Shown: positions 24,901-32,000 of the stretch, piece by piece
How positions within the stretch are numbered: position 1 is the stretch's first letter
Layout: every line of letters starts with the position of its first letter
IMG/VR virus record: IMGVR_UViG_3300009180_000072
Location: 1-45,632 of that record
Strand: one strand, 5' to 3'
Source of the DNA: a virus
Length of the DNA stretch: 45,632 nt
Position numbers and translations under genes: made by a program
The notes under the pieces: generated by a model
Told to the model about the DNA's origin: nothing
What the model saw: only the letters and a program-made list of their open reading frames with translations
Database searches by the model: none

Positions 24901-26624
24901 TTGATGATGGAGATATTCAAGATAGTAATGTATGGACATTATTGAGTATTACAGTTCCAGCTGCGGCAAAGTATTATAATGGCGTCTTTTTAAGATTTAA
25001 TAATGGTTATTATGGTACTGCAAGTGTTTATCGTACTTGGGCTGTTACTTCCATAACATTTGATTTAGATGGTGCAGCAGGATCTACTGGTTCATCTGGA
25101 GGATCTACTTCTCTTGCACTATTAGATTTATCATCTTCAAATAATTTTGATCTACCAACACCTCAACCAGGAACCAGATTAACGACTGTTGGATCAGTAA
25201 CTGGAATGGCAGTAGCTACTCAAGTTCCATCCACAACTCCAATTATAGTTTTTGATGGTAATGGATATATTAGTTCTACAAGAACAGTCACTATTAAAAA
25301 TAAGGTTTTTCTTGCAGGACTAAAAACTTTATATTTCTATGTAAATAGAGGTGGTGGTGGATGGGGAGATATAGCATACGATCCGTTATACTTGGAATAT
25401 TCTATTAATGGGACTAGTGGTTGGACTACACTTTATACTGTAGGCGTTGCTAGTTATGATGGATATACAGAGGTATTCAGTAACGTATGGGCACTAAGAG
25501 AAGTTGTAATTCCTGCAGCGGCAAAGTATTATAATGGTGTATTTTTAAGATTTAATAATGGTTCTTATGGTACTGCAAATGTTTATCGTACTTGGGCTGT
25601 TACTTCAATAGTAACAACAATTAATGAATTTGATCAATCATATAGTCCAAGTAGTTTTAGTGTAATTGATTTATTAAATCAAGATACGGTGGATCTTCCA
25701 ACTCCTACATCTGGGGGAAGATTAACTACTGTTGGATCAGTATCTGGAATGAATTCAGCTACTCAAGTTCCATCCACAACTTCAATTGTAGTATTTGGTG
25801 AAGCGGATCTTTATCCTGGATGGTATGGATCTCCCAGAAGAATAACCAACAGATCTAAGATTTGTCTTGCAGCAGTCGATATTATTCAATTTTATGTAAA
25901 CCGAGGTGGTGGTGGATGGGGAGATACTGCTTATGATGATCTATATTTGGAATATTCTTATGACAATTCAATCTGGAATATTTTAGGTACTGTTACTGTT
26001 GGAAGTTATACTTCTAATGTTTGGACATTGGTATCCGCAACAGTTCCAGCAGCGGCAAAATATTATAATGGAGTTTATTTAAGATATAGTACTCAAACTT
26101 ATTCTGCTGGTTCCAATTACCGTACCTGGGCGGTTACTTCTGCTGTTGGAAAATCTACTGCATTATTATCTGATGATACCAGTACAAATTCAACTTATTA
26201 TCCAACAATTTCAACATCTTCATCTAGTGCTGATTTTAGAACATCATCAAGTAAACTCACATACAATCCATCAACTGGAACATTAACATCAACAATAGTT
26301 GCAGATGTAGGTGGAAATATTAGAAAACTTCCAAATAATGCGAAATCTGCTAGTTATACTCTTGTAATAGAAGATGTTGGAGAATTGATTAATACCACCA
26401 CAGGTGGAGTTACTGTTCCATCTGGTGTGTTCAGTGCAGGTGATGCAATTACAATCTATAATAATTCTGCATCATCACAAACAATTTCTCGATCAGGAGT
26501 AACAATGTATCTTGCCGGAACTTCAATAAATGCAGATAGAATATTGGCACAAAGAGGTGTATGTACTGTTCTTTGTGTCGTTACACCTAATACATTTGTA
26601 ATTTCTGGAGCAGGATTATCATGA
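21912..26624 (+). CDS. second collagen-like fibre with five tandem beta domains
   Basis: 1570 residues. The N-terminus (1-80, RVKRFGQTGITSDRYQYLGLEQAEP..) is a probable attachment domain. Residues about 82-523 are collagen-like triplets with the interruptions FLSNFQ, GEFVGQ and LSNQG. Five tandem domains of about 170-180 residues start near 535, 706, 889, 1067 and 1249, each with RLTTVGSV.GM..T.VP.TT, FYVN.GGGGWGD..YD.L and AAAKYYNGVFLRF followed by YRTWAVTS. The C-terminal 150 residues (FRTSSSKLTYNPSTGTLTS ... RGVCTVLCVVTPNTFVISGAGL) are a known type of phage fibre end. The tandem domains look like carbohydrate-binding beta-sandwich units, by inference. Confidence 0.75.
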   Translation: MTKYNSGRVKRFGQTGITSDRYQYLGLEQAEPDLGDPIVGVSSVVANPFPVGDQYLLGAVAGEIGKRYWIKTSSLSGIGSTGPSGTQGAQGTQGAQGTQGAQGVQGFLSNFQGTQGTQGTQGTQGTQGTQGRQGSQGAQGTQGTQGNQGNQGNQGNQGISGEFVGQGAQGTQGRQGNQGVQGNQSTQGSQGSQGTQGNQGTQGTQGLSNQGTQGSIGSQGFQGIQGNQGTQGLSNQGIQGSIGSQGFQGISGSVGSVGSQGTVGDQGTQGTQGRQGIQGVSGLFVGQGAQGTQGAQGTQGAQGLSGEFVGQGAQGIQSTQGNQGIQGLQGFLSNFQGTQGNQGNQGIQGIQGLQGVGSQGAQGSAGFQGAQGIQGRANQGTQGSIGSQGYQGTQGLTGQAGIKGDQGAQGIQGTAGNQGAQGIQGPQGFQGTQGRQGIQGLSGFSGAQGAVGDQGTQGRQGAQGNQGLQGVSGQTGSTGAQGSVGSQGAQGRQGAQGFTGGSGAQGGAGAQGTQNTQGLQGASASVATSGSGGSLALMDTSVSGTLTVGAGARLTTVGSVTGINVDTQVPGTTSIAVFDGTGARTLTNINKVYLTSVTKLFYYINRGGGGWGDTPFDAINLQYSINGSSWTTIDSVDYSVLSSNVWTQREIILSNFTGSQYYNGVFLRFAQSTSPSSGNDTWAVTSLIYQLGASGGSSSSSGSNSFAVFDLSTSNTAILPTYPNNSGTRLTTVGSVTGMNTRTEVPGTTPIAVFDGNGIYSSTRTVTTPNKVYFVTVDKIYFYVNKGGGGWGDIAYDPLYLEYSINGTSGWTTLWTIDDGDIQDSNVWTLLSITVPAAAKYYNGVFLRFNNGSYGTATVYRTWAVTSIVASFSIPGSSGGASSGGSTSLALLDLSSSNNFDLPTPQPGTRLTTVGSVSGMNSRTEVPSTTPIIVFDGNGYNNSTRTVTTKNKVFLTSVSKVYFYVNKGGGGWGDIAYDPLYLQYSIDGSSWTTLWTIDDGDIQDSNVWTLLSITVPAAAKYYNGVFLRFNNGYYGTASVYRTWAVTSITFDLDGAAGSTGSSGGSTSLALLDLSSSNNFDLPTPQPGTRLTTVGSVTGMAVATQVPSTTPIIVFDGNGYISSTRTVTIKNKVFLAGLKTLYFYVNRGGGGWGDIAYDPLYLEYSINGTSGWTTLYTVGVASYDGYTEVFSNVWALREVVIPAAAKYYNGVFLRFNNGSYGTANVYRTWAVTSIVTTINEFDQSYSPSSFSVIDLLNQDTVDLPTPTSGGRLTTVGSVSGMNSATQVPSTTSIVVFGEADLYPGWYGSPRRITNRSKICLAAVDIIQFYVNRGGGGWGDTAYDDLYLEYSYDNSIWNILGTVTVGSYTSNVWTLVSATVPAAAKYYNGVYLRYSTQTYSAGSNYRTWAVTSAVGKSTALLSDDTSTNSTYYPTISTSSSSADFRTSSSKLTYNPSTGTLTSTIVADVGGNIRKLPNNAKSASYTLVIEDVGELINTTTGGVTVPSGVFSAGDAITIYNNSASSQTISRSGVTMYLAGTSINADRILAQRGVCTVLCVVTPNTFVISGAGLS
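22156..23480 (+). repeat. collagen-like Gly-X-Gln repeat tract (second fibre)
   Basis: Shorter tract of the same 9-base unit type as in the upstream fibre, with more frequent in-register replacements (for example GSVGSVGSQG) and several Ser/Ile/Phe-containing breaks. Confidence 0.93.
23516..26150 (+). repeat. five tandem ~530-base domain repeats
   Basis: The five domain copies keep blocks of near-identical DNA, such as GGTGGTGGTGGATGGGGAGA in every copy; copies 2-4 are the most alike. This indicates expansion by duplication within the gene. Confidence 0.85.
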
Positions 26625-27184
26625 CAACTATTCAACAGATGTTTTTTTTTAGTGGTTATTCATTAGTTGATGGAATAGTTCAAAGTTCTGTGGATTTTTC
26701 ATTAGGTACAACTTCTGGAAATACTTATACTTTCCTCGGCGCATCTTCTACCACATATAGTATTGAAGTATTAAATGACCCCAACGGAACAAAATCTATC
26801 AGATTTCCAGTGACTTATCCTGGTACAACTTTTTCAGGCGATGGGGTGATTCAAACAACCAATATTACTCCACTATCAACAACAAATTATAATATACTGA
26901 ATGATATTTTTTATATCTTCAGAACTGGATTTCTTGGAGTTAGTGGAATTTATGGCGCATCTGAGTTATTTTTTGATTTTTATAGCATGTCATTTAATGG
27001 TAATCGAATTTTTAGAGTTTCGGGTAATGTAAGTAATCAATATTATACAACATCTCCATTTAATCCAGCATCACTTTCTAATTCTGGACAAGTGCAATAC
27101 ACAACAGATGGTTCTATAAATGGTGGAAATGGACTTTTTGCGAGCACATATGGCGCTAATGCTTATTTTTACTTTAGTATTTAA
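26621..27184 (+). CDS. unassigned fibre-associated protein
   Basis: 187 residues starting in an ATGA overlap with the second collagen-like fibre. It is rich in Ser, Thr, Phe, Tyr and Asn with alternating strand-like segments (SSVDFSLGTTSGNTYTFLG, YSIEVLNDPNGTKSIRFP, LFFDFYSMSFNGNRIFRVSG), and no Cys. This suggests a secreted/virion beta-sandwich rather than an enzyme. Not recognised; translational coupling to the fibre suggests a fibre tip or fibre chaperone. Confidence 0.5.
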   Translation: MTTIQQMFFFSGYSLVDGIVQSSVDFSLGTTSGNTYTFLGASSTTYSIEVLNDPNGTKSIRFPVTYPGTTFSGDGVIQTTNITPLSTTNYNILNDIFYIFRTGFLGVSGIYGASELFFDFYSMSFNGNRIFRVSGNVSNQYYTTSPFNPASLSNSGQVQYTTDGSINGGNGLFASTYGANAYFYFSI

Positions 27185-27214
27185 TGTTACACTTGATCAA
27201 CTGGCACATCCCCC

Positions 27215-27243
27215 TTGACAGATTCCCCTAAGCGTCATATAAT
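27215..27243 (+). promoter_or_regulatory. perfect-consensus sigma70-type promoter
   Basis: TTGACA (27215-27220), 17-base spacer, TATAAT (27238-27243). It drives the two small genes that follow and possibly the tRNA region. Confidence 0.88.
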
Positions 27244-27268
27244 ATTCAGGTAATCAATCAAAGACCGA

Positions 27269-27454
27269 ATGCAAACCGAAGAGTTCTTGAGTCGTTGCGT
27301 TGTCGATACTCTTGCACGAAAGTTCTATCTTTATTCGAGTGAAGGTAAAGAACAAGTTGTAGAATGTGAGACTGTTGACCAGTTTATGAGCGTACTGGAA
27401 GTAGTTCGCACTCGGGTAAGTGAAGATTGCCTTGCATACAGTAATCCCTTTTAA
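27269..27454 (+). CDS. small protein of unknown function
   Basis: 61 residues, MQTEEFLSRCVVDTLARKFY.., with a mixed charge pattern and no motif I recognise. It is the first gene after a perfect promoter and is followed 3 bases later by the Phd-like gene, so both are one unit. I see no toxin-family signature that would pair it with the antitoxin. Confidence 0.55.
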   Translation: MQTEEFLSRCVVDTLARKFYLYSSEGKEQVVECETVDQFMSVLEVVRTRVSEDCLAYSNPF

Positions 27455-27457
27455 GAA

Positions 27458-27631
27458 ATGGAAGTTTTTACAGTGGAAGAGTTTCAAGAAAGATTCGACG
27501 AACTTGTGGAAAGAGTTGAAAATGGAGAACATTTAGGTATCGTCAACGAAAACGGGCAGGCAGCAGTGATGATGCCCGCAGATGACGACCTTATACGAAT
27601 ACACACCGAGGAGAATAACGAAGCTCAGTAG
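27458..27631 (+). CDS. Phd/YefM-family antitoxin-like protein (orphan)
   Basis: 57 residues: MEVFTVEEFQERFDELVERV, then ENGEHLGIVNENGQAAVMMP and an acidic tail. This is the Phd/YefM N-terminal DNA-binding pattern (V.EF......L...V..GE...I...G...AV..P). The family members repress their own promoter and neutralise RelE- or Doc-type toxins through the C-terminus. No toxin gene is adjacent; the short tail might still bind a host toxin, or the protein may act only as a repressor. It ends at a clear terminator. Confidence 0.7.
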   Translation: MEVFTVEEFQERFDELVERVENGEHLGIVNENGQAAVMMPADDDLIRIHTEENNEAQ

Positions 27632-27646
27632 TATTCTGAGTTTTTT
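27624..27646 (+). terminator. Rho-independent terminator after Phd-like gene
   Basis: CTCAG (27624-27628), 7-base loop, CTGAG (27636-27640), then six T. The stem overlaps the stop codon. Confidence 0.7.
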
Positions 27647-27648
27647 AT

Positions 27649-27736
27649 GGTCGTCAGAACAGGTGTTCAGAGGGATCTTATAAGTCCTTTGCCCCAGATT
27701 AGGGCCTTTGGCAGGGTTCGATACCCTGGGCGACTA
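27649..27736 (+). tRNA. tRNA-like element of class II size (aberrant D arm)
   Basis: Acceptor GGTCGTC / GGCGACT pairs over 7 bp with two G-T pairs. The T arm CAGGG-TTCGATA-CCCTG is canonical. An anticodon-like arm GGGAT-CTTATAA-GTCCT presents TAT (Ile AUA) and there is a long variable region with GCCC..GGGC. The D arm is abnormal (AAC-AGGT-GTT, 4-base loop) and the anticodon stem can extend to 7 bp. It may be a degenerate or non-standard tRNA; identity is uncertain. Confidence 0.42.
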
Positions 27737-27740
27737 TTTG

Positions 27741-27761
27741 CTATTCGTTATTTGCGAATAG
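27741..27761 (+). other. hairpin between tRNA genes
   Basis: CTATTCG (27741-27747) pairs perfectly with CGAATAG (27755-27761) around a 7-base loop; it lacks a T-tract. Likely an RNA processing or spacer structure between tRNAs, possibly an anticodon-arm remnant. Confidence 0.55.
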
Positions 27762-27766
27762 AGAAT

Positions 27767-27840
27767 GCTCCTTTAGCTCTCTGGTTGAAAGCACCGAACT
27801 CATAATTCGGCTAAGGTCGGTTCGATCCCGACAAGGAGCA
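27767..27840 (+). tRNA. tRNA with CAT anticodon (Met or lysidine-modified Ile)
   Basis: A complete 74-base cloverleaf. Acceptor GCTCCTT / AAGGAGC (7 bp), D arm GCTC..AGC, anticodon stem CCGAA/TTCGG with loop CTCATAA, and T arm GTCGG-TTCGATC-CCGAC. Discriminator A; no encoded CCA. CAT could read AUG, or AUA if the C is converted to lysidine by host TilS; AUA would fit an AT-rich phage. Confidence 0.9.
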
Positions 27841-27841
27841 C

Positions 27842-27870
27842 TTGACTATTATGATTCTTTGAGTTATAAT
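27842..27870 (+). promoter_or_regulatory. sigma70-type promoter for tRNA-Leu
   Basis: TTGACT (27842-27847), 17-base spacer, TATAAT (27865-27870); the tRNA-Leu 5' end is 11 bases downstream. Confidence 0.72.
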
Positions 27871-27880
27871 AGTCTCACAA

Positions 27881-28163
27881 GCGAGTATGGTGGAATCGGT
27901 AGACACACCAGACTTATGAAAATTGAGCCTCATTTAGGAAACTTTATGAGTGTAATTCCTCAAATTCGGTGAAACCTGTAAAATGGCAATACCGAGCCAA
28001 GCAAGAGAAATCTTGAAGGTGTAGAGACTAGACGGGGAACACCTAAACCGAAAGGTATGGTGAAGGTATAGTCCAGACCACAAACCGAAAGGGTAGTGAA
28101 AACTATAGTGGTAAGAAAATCTGTTGGGCATTGCCCGTGGGAGTTCAAGTCTCCCTACTCGCA
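27881..28163 (+). tRNA. trnL-UAA: tRNA-Leu(UAA) split by a group I intron
   Basis: Exon 1 is 27881-27915 and exon 2 is 28116-28163 (83 bases joined). Acceptor GCGAGTA/TACTCGC is a perfect 7-bp pair with discriminator A. The D arm GTGGAATCGGTAGACAC is the standard tRNA-Leu form. Anticodon stem CCAGA/TCTGT has one C-T mismatch at the top. The joined loop CTT-AAAA gives anticodon TAA; the variable arm is GGGC-ATT-GCCC; T arm GGGAG-TTCAAGT-CTCCC. The intron lies between anticodon bases 34 and 35, the position of the ancient cyanobacterial/plastid tRNA-Leu intron. No CCA is encoded. Confidence 0.92.
27916..28115 (+). ncRNA. 200-base group I intron (cyanobacterial tRNA-Leu type)
   Basis: Self-splicing elements are visible. 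P1 joins exon CTT to GAG at 27925-27927, giving the U-G pair at the splice site. P2 CTCAT/ATGAG. P4 TTCGGT (27965-27970) with ACCGAG (27991-27996). P6 hairpin CAAGA-GAAA-TCTTG. P7 GACTA (28026-28030) with TAGTC (28069-28073). P8 CACC/GGTG with an inner ACC-GAAA-GGT. P9 ACCAC/GTGGT with TAGT-GAAA-ACTA. The last base is the required G (28115). Start AAAATTGAGCC and core GAGACTAGACGGG resemble the cyanobacterial tRNA-Leu intron. It has no internal ORF on the sense strand. Confidence 0.9.
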
Positions 28164-28179
28164 CTTAAAAGGCAAATTT

Positions 28180-28187
28180 TATAAATA
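28180..28187 (+). promoter_or_regulatory. late promoter for HNH gene
   Basis: TATAAATA, the exact T4 late box, 24 bases before the HNH ATG. Confidence 0.65.
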
Positions 28188-28211
28188 ATAATAGAGTTTG
28201 CCGTTACTATT

Positions 28212-28676
28212 ATGGGAAAACCCAGAACTTACACTGATAATCAATTTATTGAAGCAGTAAAAACATCTACTAGCGTAAGACAAGTATTATCAAAACTTGG
28301 ATTAAAAGAAGCAGGTGGTAATTACAAAGTTGCCCAACAAAGAATAGAAAAACTTGGCATTAGTCTTGCTGATGGTGCTAATGGGCAAGGTTGGAGTAAA
28401 GGAAAAACACTTGGACCTAAAAGACCAATAGAATACTACTTAACTGAAAACTCTCATCATCAATCACATAAACTTAAAAAAAGATTAATTACAGAAGGTC
28501 TCAAAGAACATAAGTGTGAGTGCTGTGGTATATCTGAATGGAATAATCAACCAACACCTATAGAATTAGATCACATAAACGGCAACCATCACGATAATCG
28601 TTTAGAAAACCTTCGTATCCTGTGCCCCAATTGTCACGCACAGACTGATACTTATAGGGGTAAAAACAAAAAATAA
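28212..28676 (+). CDS. free-standing HNH endonuclease
   Basis: 154 residues. The N-terminal 55 residues form a helix-turn-helix-like DNA-reading part (TSVRQVLSKLGLKEAGGNY followed by QRIEKLGI). The C-terminal HNH domain has C102-x2-C105, D120-H121, N131-x-E/N region, and C138-x2-C141-H142 (ELDHINGNHHDNRLENLRIL), so all metal and catalytic positions are present. Such enzymes make site-specific DNA breaks and often act as homing endonucleases. It begins 48 bases after the intron-containing tRNA-Leu, outside the intron, and has its own late promoter. It may promote intron spread in trans or only its own. Confidence 0.85.
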   Translation: MGKPRTYTDNQFIEAVKTSTSVRQVLSKLGLKEAGGNYKVAQQRIEKLGISLADGANGQGWSKGKTLGPKRPIEYYLTENSHHQSHKLKKRLITEGLKEHKCECCGISEWNNQPTPIELDHINGNHHDNRLENLRILCPNCHAQTDTYRGKNKK

Positions 28677-28679
28677 ATA
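28672..28679 (+). promoter_or_regulatory. possible late promoter
   Basis: AATAAATA overlapping the HNH stop, 20 bases before the next ATG. Confidence 0.45.
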
Positions 28680-28699
28680 TAAGATATTGAAATACTTAA

Positions 28700-29002
28700 A
28701 TGTCTTATCAAATCAGTCAAGCATACTGCTGGTATAATGAAGGTAGTATGATAGTCAAAATGTATTTCATAAATCAAGTTCCCTTTACATTTGATGAATT
28801 ACCAGACGGGCACTTATACGATAAAGAACTGTGTAAATTGGCAGACAAACAAAGATCATTTGAACCAGAAGATTTATTTAAGAACTCTTTCTATTTGATA
28901 GATGAGGAGGCACATCCACTATTATTTGAGATGGATTTAGAGAATCCACAAGACCTACCAGAAGACATTATGGAGTTTAATGGGGAGGATCTGACTAACT
29001 AA
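28700..29002 (+). CDS. acidic protein of unknown function
   Basis: 100 residues, MSYQISQAYCWYNEGSMIVKM.., with an acidic second half (FEPEDLF, DEEAHPLLFEMDLENPQDL). No motif recognised and no membrane segment. It is preceded by a weak late-type box and followed by the start of the S74 fibre gene. Could be an unassigned cyanophage-specific protein. Confidence 0.55.
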   Translation: MSYQISQAYCWYNEGSMIVKMYFINQVPFTFDELPDGHLYDKELCKLADKQRSFEPEDLFKNSFYLIDEEAHPLLFEMDLENPQDLPEDIMEFNGEDLTN

Positions 29003-29006
29003 ATAA
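28999..29006 (+). promoter_or_regulatory. late promoter for S74 fibre
   Basis: CTAAATAA, overlapping the upstream stop and 31 bases before the ATG at 29038. A TATAAT at 29029-29034 lies too close to the ATG and has no -35 box. Confidence 0.55.
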
Positions 29007-29037
29007 AACATAGAAATATTTTTGTTGATATAATCCG

Positions 29038-32000
29038 ATGCCTCTTAATAAGCTAGAGAATTTTATTAAGAATACCGAAGGTCGTATTCTTTATGTAAAT
29101 CCAAATGACCTTGACGCCACTGATTCAGTCACTAATCAAGGAAATTCACTTGCACAACCATTCAAAACTGTTCAAAGAGCACTTTTAGAATCTGCAAGAT
29201 TTTCCTACTTAAGAGGTTATAATAATGATATTACCGAGAAAACAACAATCTTATTATTTCCTGGCGAACATTTAATTGATAACAGACCTGGTTATGCCAT
29301 TTATGATAATGGAGGAGTTGCATATGCTGTGCCCACAACAGGTGGAGTGGGAGTTCCTGCTGCTCAAGTATTATCCTTAGAATTAAATTCTTCATTTGAT
29401 TTAACAGATCCAGAAAATATTCTCCATAGATTTAATAGTATTAATGGTGGAGTTATAGTACCCAGAGGTACTTCGATTGTTGGTCTTGACCTCAGAAAGA
29501 CAAAATTAAGACCAAAATATGTTCCAAATCCTACAGATTCTTCTGTACCATATTCCGCAATCTTTAGAATTACTGGTGCATGTTATTTTTGGCAATTATC
29601 TATATTTGACGGAGATGAAACCGGATTAGTTTATACAAATCCAACTTATTTTACTGATACATATAAATCAACTCCAACATTTTCACACCATAAACTAACA
29701 GTATTCGAATATGCTGATGGTGTAAATGTTAATCCAATATATGATCTTACAGATCTTGATATCTATTATAGTAAAGTTTCAAATGCATATAATACCTATC
29801 GAAACATTGACTCAAAATTCCCAGCAGAACCATTAGGATTTTCAAAAAGAGCTCCAGAATGGGAAATTGTTGGGGCATTTGCATCAGATCCCATTGACAT
29901 CACTGATTTATTTTCTGGAAATGGAACTACAGCAGGAAATAGAGTAACAGTAACAACTGCTGCTGAGCACAATTTAAATGTTGGAACTCCAATAAAACTT
30001 AGAAATGTTTCAGAAGCATTCTATAATGTATCAACAAAAGTTCAAGAAATAATAAGTTCAACTCAATTTACATTCCTATTAGCAAGTTTTCCAATTAATC
30101 TAGATGCAAATCCAAGTGTATCTGGAGCAACAGTAACCGTCGAAACTGATACAGTATCTGGAGCATCTCCATACATCTTCAACTGTTCGATGCGTTCAGT
30201 ATGGGGAATGAATGGAATGACGGCAGATGGATCAAAAGCATCTGGATTCCGTTCCATGGTTGTTGCACAATATACTGCCGTATCTCTGCAGAAGGATGAC
30301 CGTGCCTTTGTTAAGTATGATGAAACAACTAGAACTTATAATGGAATTAATATTGAACCTGTATCGGGAGCAGCACTTCCTTTAGGATCTTCTGAAACTA
30401 ATCCTGCTAAGGTATATCACTTAGATCAAGATGCAATTTATAGAAACGGGTGGGAATCTAGTCACATCAAAATTCAAAATGATTCATTTATTCAAATTGT
30501 TTCTGTTTTTGCAATTGGTTTCAATAAGCATTTTGATGTTCAATCTGGTGGTGATGCATCTATTACCAACTCAAACTCAAACTTCGGACAAATTTCTTTA
30601 AACGCCGAAGGATTTAAAAAAGATGCGTTTGCAAAAGATAATAAAGCATTTATCACATCAATAATTCCACCAAGAGATATTAATCCATTTGATTCTGATG
30701 ATATTGAATGGTTATCTATAGATGTTGGACTTACAACATCATATGGCAATTCTACGACAGATAGTTCGAGACTTTATCTTTATGGTTTCACAGCTCCTGA
30801 TGGTATTCCAGTAAGTCTTACTCAAGGATATCGTGTTGGTGCTCGTAAAAATGATATTCTCTACTTCTCATATAATGGTGTGGAATATAATGCGAAAATT
30901 TATATGACAGACCCTAGTGGTACTGGTCTTATAAGCGCAGAAAAAAGTTATCGAGTAATTGGATCTCCAGCTGGAAATACATTTACCCTCGATACCGCAT
31001 TAAATTTATTGGAAGATGGTGAAAAAGTCATAATTAATAGTGCAGTTGGTGATCTTCCAGAGAATATTACCGAACATACTTTATATTATGCCATTAAAGT
31101 TAATTCACTTCAAATTCAATTAGCAGCATCTTATACAAATGCTATTTTAGGTAATGCACTTGAAGTTTATGGTGGATCAAATCTCGTAATTAAAAGTAGA
31201 GTATCTGATAAAAATGCGGGAGACATTGGATCACCAATTCAATATGACACTGTAAATGAAAATTGGTATATTAAAGTAGAAGAGGATAGTTCTTTTTATA
31301 ATGCTCTCAATACTTTGGGTGTGGAGGAACTTTCTGAAACTACAGACTTGTCTTATATTAAAAGAGTTACTGATGGAAGAGCACTTGATGAAAAACTCTA
31401 TAAAGTTAGAGTGGTAATTCCTGCAGAATTTACAAACTCCAAAAATCCAGAATCAGGATTTGTTCTTCAAGAATCGAGTTCAACTGGTGTAAGAAATGAT
31501 GCAGATTTTACCAGGCCATCTATTACTCAAAATGATTATGATTTTCAAAAAAATCCAAGATTTATTGCAAAATGCCAAACAGATGGCGTTTATGTTACGG
31601 TAACTACTGAATTACCTCACAATTTGAAGGTAGGAGATATTATTAACGTTAAGTATGTAACTGATACCAGTAATCCTGGAGGTGATGATTTTACCGATGG
31701 ATATAATGGCAAATTTAGAGTTGTTACTGTTGACAGTAATAACATGTCATTTACATATTCCATTGTTGATGTCAATGGAATTTCACACGTGATAGGAACA
31801 TTTACAAATAATTTAAATGTTCGCAGTGGAAATCTTCCAAGATATGAAAGAAATGACTTACAATCAAATATTTTTATCTATAGAAATGAAGTAATATCAA
31901 CTTATATTCAAGGAAAACAAAATGGAATATATCACTTATACTTACTGAATGCAAGCAATGCCGTTGCCACAGAATTTACAAATCTAAAATATAGTCAAAA

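Noticed and set aside
27934-28164. Minus-strand frame starting MRVGRLELPRA
   Set aside because: It is the reverse complement of the tRNA-Leu and its intron; this N-terminus is a well-known false ORF opposite tRNA genes.
27641-28211. Prophage attachment site at the tRNA cluster
   Set aside because: No integrase or direct repeat of a tRNA end is visible, and the phage type is lytic.
29029-29034. TATAAT as promoter of the S74 fibre
   Set aside because: Only four bases before the ATG and no -35 box; the late box at 28999 is more likely.
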